Shown here piece after piece: positions 8,601 through 10,052 of a stretch of 10,052 nucleotides of DNA. Below the pieces are notes generated by a model that was not told the origin of the DNA, did not search any database, and saw nothing but the letters and a program-made list of their open reading frames with translations. The translations under genes and the position numbers were made by a program. The stretch is taken from contig UZAE01002189.1 of the NCBI GenBank assembly GCA_900617975.1, positions 1-10,052 of the forward strand, given 5' to 3'. The stretch's first letter is position 1. Each line of letters opens with the position of its first letter. The stretch comes from Rodentolepis nana (taxonomy: Eukaryota; Platyhelminthes; Cestoda; Cyclophyllidea; Hymenolepididae).

Positions 8601-8851
8601 GTCAACTGCCGGTTTATAGACTTTTTGCCGTGTTAGGGTTAGATCAACTGCCGGTTTATAGACTTTTTTGCCGTATGCGCATACACAATGACATACAGTG
8701 GGGTGATGGTAGTTTGAAGTGAGAAGTTGTGACATATAGTGGGGTGAGGGTAGTTTGAAGTCAGAAGTCCACTGCCGGTTTATAGACTTTTTGCCGTATG
8801 AGTATACTTTGTAACATACAGTGGGGTGATGGTAGTTTGAAGTCAGAAGTC
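8600..8851. repeat. Further interspersed copies of the 40 bp unit and of a ~30 bp unit
   Basis: The 40 bp unit recurs, slightly altered, at 8688-8728, 8730-8769 and 8812-8851. The unit caactgccggtttatagact (followed by a T run and gccg) recurs at about 8602, 8645 and 8770, with a more diverged version after 8851. The two units alternate irregularly, which points to duplication of compound blocks rather than simple slippage. A perfect 12 bp palindrome, gtatgcgcatac, lies at 8673-8684, where other units read gtatgagtatac. Confidence 0.85.
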
Positions 8852-8874
8852 GACTACCAGTTAATAGACTTGTC

Positions 8875-8990
8875 GTATGAGTATACGTTGCCCAGGGTGC
8901 ACCACGTGGTGCCTTATGAGTATACGTTGCCCAGGGTGCACCACGTGGAGCCGTATGAGTATACGTTGCCCAGGGTGCACCACGTGGAGA
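8875..8990. repeat. 39 bp tandem repeat, three copies
   Basis: The units are 8875-8913, 8914-8952 and 8953-8990, nearly identical. Each holds gtatac and the overlapping palindromes ggtgcacc and ccacgtgg (an E-box-type CACGTG core). Copy A has a single, diverged version of this unit at about 2570-2608 on its own strand, so the amplification is specific to copy B. Confidence 0.93.
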
Positions 8991-9010
8991 TAAATCTATT
9001 GCGCGCCCCA

Positions 9011-9700
9011 CTTCAAGAATAATTTATTATATTCTGGAGATAGAAAACACAACACGGGGATCTAACATAGGGAAAAAACGGAGGAAATTGGAAAAAATTG
9101 AAAATTGACCACTTGCCTTGCCAATACCGGTTAACTTAATTGGTACTCATCGGAGATCGTGATAAAAAAGCAGATTTGCGGACTTAACAGGAAGAATGGG
9201 AAAATCTAGTAAAAATGGATCTAGAATAGTATTCCATATCAGAGAACCTAAAGATTGCATAGTTGGACACAGGTTCATATAATAGTGACGCGGGAAATAG
9301 CCAAACACGAATGATTGAGGTAGTCATAGTAATACCTTTAAAGGACAAACTCGTGAAATCAATATCCCTTCTTCAGAATTCAACTAAAGAAGGCACTTAG
9401 AAGCCTGCTTGGTAAGCAGTGTAAATAGAAGCAGACACAAATGTAGGAAAGAGCATCAAAAATATTTTCACAAAATCAAATCTTTTGATTTGGATATGAA
9501 GCAATGTAAAATATAAATAAATGAAGTATAAATGCCACTAATAGATTTAGTTATTTAATTATATAAATTGCAACTAATTAAACAAATCCATTATTGTTAC
9601 ATCATGGAGAAACACGTAATAATAAGCGTTGTGAAAGGCTATTGCGAGGTAGTACCCACATAAGTGAAAAGCCATTGGAGTAACAAAACAGTCGATGTCA
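9011..9700. other. No gene recognised; upstream region of the gene at the right edge
   Basis: No coding or repeat signal is supported here. The composition changes to A-rich on the plus strand, and 9520-9600 is particularly AT-rich. If the ORF at 9738 is a gene with its promoter at 9708, this is its upstream flank. Confidence 0.5.
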
Positions 9701-9707
9701 AGCCGAC

Positions 9708-9715
9708 TATAAAAG
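9708..9715 (+). promoter_or_regulatory. TATA box candidate upstream of the right-edge gene
   Basis: TATAAAAG is a consensus TATA element located 30 bp before the ATG at 9738. A start of transcription 25-32 bp downstream would fall at about 9733-9740, that is, at or next to this ATG. If the box is used, translation may start at the second in-frame ATG (9753, context gagATGG), leaving a very short leader. If it is not used, an upstream start would be needed. No initiator motif is clear. Confidence 0.42.
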
Positions 9716-9737
9716 AAATAATTGCATTAATCGCACT

Positions 9738-10052
9738 ATGAAAGCATTCGAGATGGAAAGGTTAACATTACTATGGATACTGATAGGAATTACAATAGTA
9801 TGCAGCGCATACAGAATTACGGAAAACGAAGAAGTCCAAGTGGCAAATAATAATGAGGAAAAAATGAATTTAGAAGAAATAAAAGAACATGGAAACAAAA
9901 CAAAAAGTGTACTGGACAGCACAAAAATTAAACAAGAGGCAAATGAAAACATAAAAGCAAAAACAGATATGGCAGAAAACTCAACCGAGGAGGAGGAGCA
10001 CCCAACGGACGGGACTCAATATCCCATTGAGGACACTGACTCACCTGAGGAT
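9738..10052 (+). CDS. N-terminal part of an unrecognised secreted or membrane protein, open at the window edge
   Basis: From the ATG at 9738 the frame stays open for 105 codons to the last base. The nearest upstream in-frame stop is TAA at 9681. Residues 1-24 look like a signal peptide: a charged start, a hydrophobic core LTLLWILIGITIVCSA at 9-24, and a plausible cleavage after Ala24 (Cys-Ser-Ala). The rest is hydrophilic and likely disordered, rich in Glu, Lys, Asn and Thr. It has two N-glycosylation sequons (Asn53-Lys-Thr, Asn81-Ser-Thr) and an acidic tract EEEE at 84-87, then a Pro/Asp/Glu-rich stretch to residue 105. The only cysteine is in the signal peptide. ATG 9738 has A at -3; ATG 9753 (Met6) has G at -3 and +4 and is equally possible. 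The hydrophobic segment could instead be a membrane anchor. No known domain is visible, and the functional part must lie to the right. The exon may end beyond the edge. Confidence 0.62.
   Translation, partial: MKAFEMERLTLLWILIGITIVCSAYRITENEEVQVANNNEEKMNLEEIKEHGNKTKSVLDSTKIKQEANENIKAKTDMAENSTEEEEHPTDGTQYPIEDTDSPED

Larger units (their letters stand above)
8326..9010 (-). repeat. Short retroelement copy B, expanded by internal tandem duplication (~685 bp)
   Basis: This is the same element as 2549-2863, in the opposite orientation. Its head (complement of ctattgcgcgcccc) lies at 8996-9010 and its A/T-rich tail at 8326-8340. It is about twice as long because internal blocks are duplicated: a 39 bp unit three times (8875-8990), a 40 bp gacatacagtggggtg unit five times between 8521 and 8851, and an aactgccggtttatagactt unit three to four times. 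The segment from ~8340 to ~8520 is not expanded. The three 39 bp units give an open but meaningless minus-strand translation. Confidence 0.75.

Noticed and set aside
8875..8990. Three regularly spaced repeats, considered as a CRISPR-like array
   Set aside because: The units are contiguous with no unique spacers, and the context is a eukaryotic retroelement.
8595..9011. A 138-codon minus-strand open frame with repeated P-R-G-A-P-W-A-T-Y-T-H units, suggesting a repeat protein
   Set aside because: It is the translation of the 39 bp and 40 bp tandem DNA repeats of copy B. The unit is 13 codons only because 39 is divisible by three, and copy A shows the ancestral sequence is noncoding.
9707..9952. 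An 81-codon minus-strand open frame with hydrophobic stretches
   Set aside because: It is antisense to the better-supported plus-strand ORF at 9738. Its Phe/Ser/Leu-rich composition is the complement of Glu/Lys/Asn codons.

Overview
The window looks like a piece of an AT-rich arthropod nuclear genome, most likely an insect. It is built largely from decayed transposable elements, with no prokaryotic gene organisation, no intact long ORF and no operon. The wording of the LINE C-terminus (RNase H with QWIPGHCGI, then TGHDCL-KHLHR, then a CPLC...H-C knuckle) resembles elements I remember from cockroach-type (polyneopteran) genomes. That recollection is unverified and should not be treated as an identification.

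Layout from left to right. 1-269: tail of a Ty3/gypsy-like LTR retrotransposon, with a possible integrase C-terminal remnant and a polypurine tract. 270-~518: its 3' LTR, with CCAAT and TATA-like boxes. ~549-1038: frameshifted C-terminal part of a DDE transposase that I place near the animal 'Mutator-like/Kolobok' group. 1039-1620: the noncoding end of the same element, finishing in a GGGGGTATTCTGG-type terminus (read inward) next to TTAA. 2549-2863: a compact ~315 bp non-LTR-type repeat (copy A). 4060-5418, minus strand: the 3' end of an RNase H-bearing LINE with heavy internal duplication. 6460-7260, minus strand: a broken mariner transposase with the D(34)D spacing still visible. 8326-9010, minus strand: a second copy of the 2549-2863 repeat (copy B), swollen by several nested tandem duplications. 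9738-10052: the first exon, or its start, of an unrecognised secreted or membrane protein, open to the window edge, with a TATA box 30 bp upstream.

Two points stand out. First, copies A and B end in the same 34-nt segment, followed by an A/T-rich tail, as the LINE lying between them. The LINE and copy A both keep a small stem-loop in it. This is the arrangement expected of a short nonautonomous element mobilised by a partner LINE. Second, the ORF at the right edge has a clear signal peptide and an acidic, lysine- and glutamate-rich body, and runs for 105 codons without a stop. It is the only good candidate host gene in the window.

The remaining stretches (1621-2548, 2864-4059, 5419-6459, 7261-8325, 9011-9700) hold nothing I can assign. 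The short ORFs in them look like chance. I did not find a defence system, CRISPR array, RNA gene or other clearly new multi-gene system.
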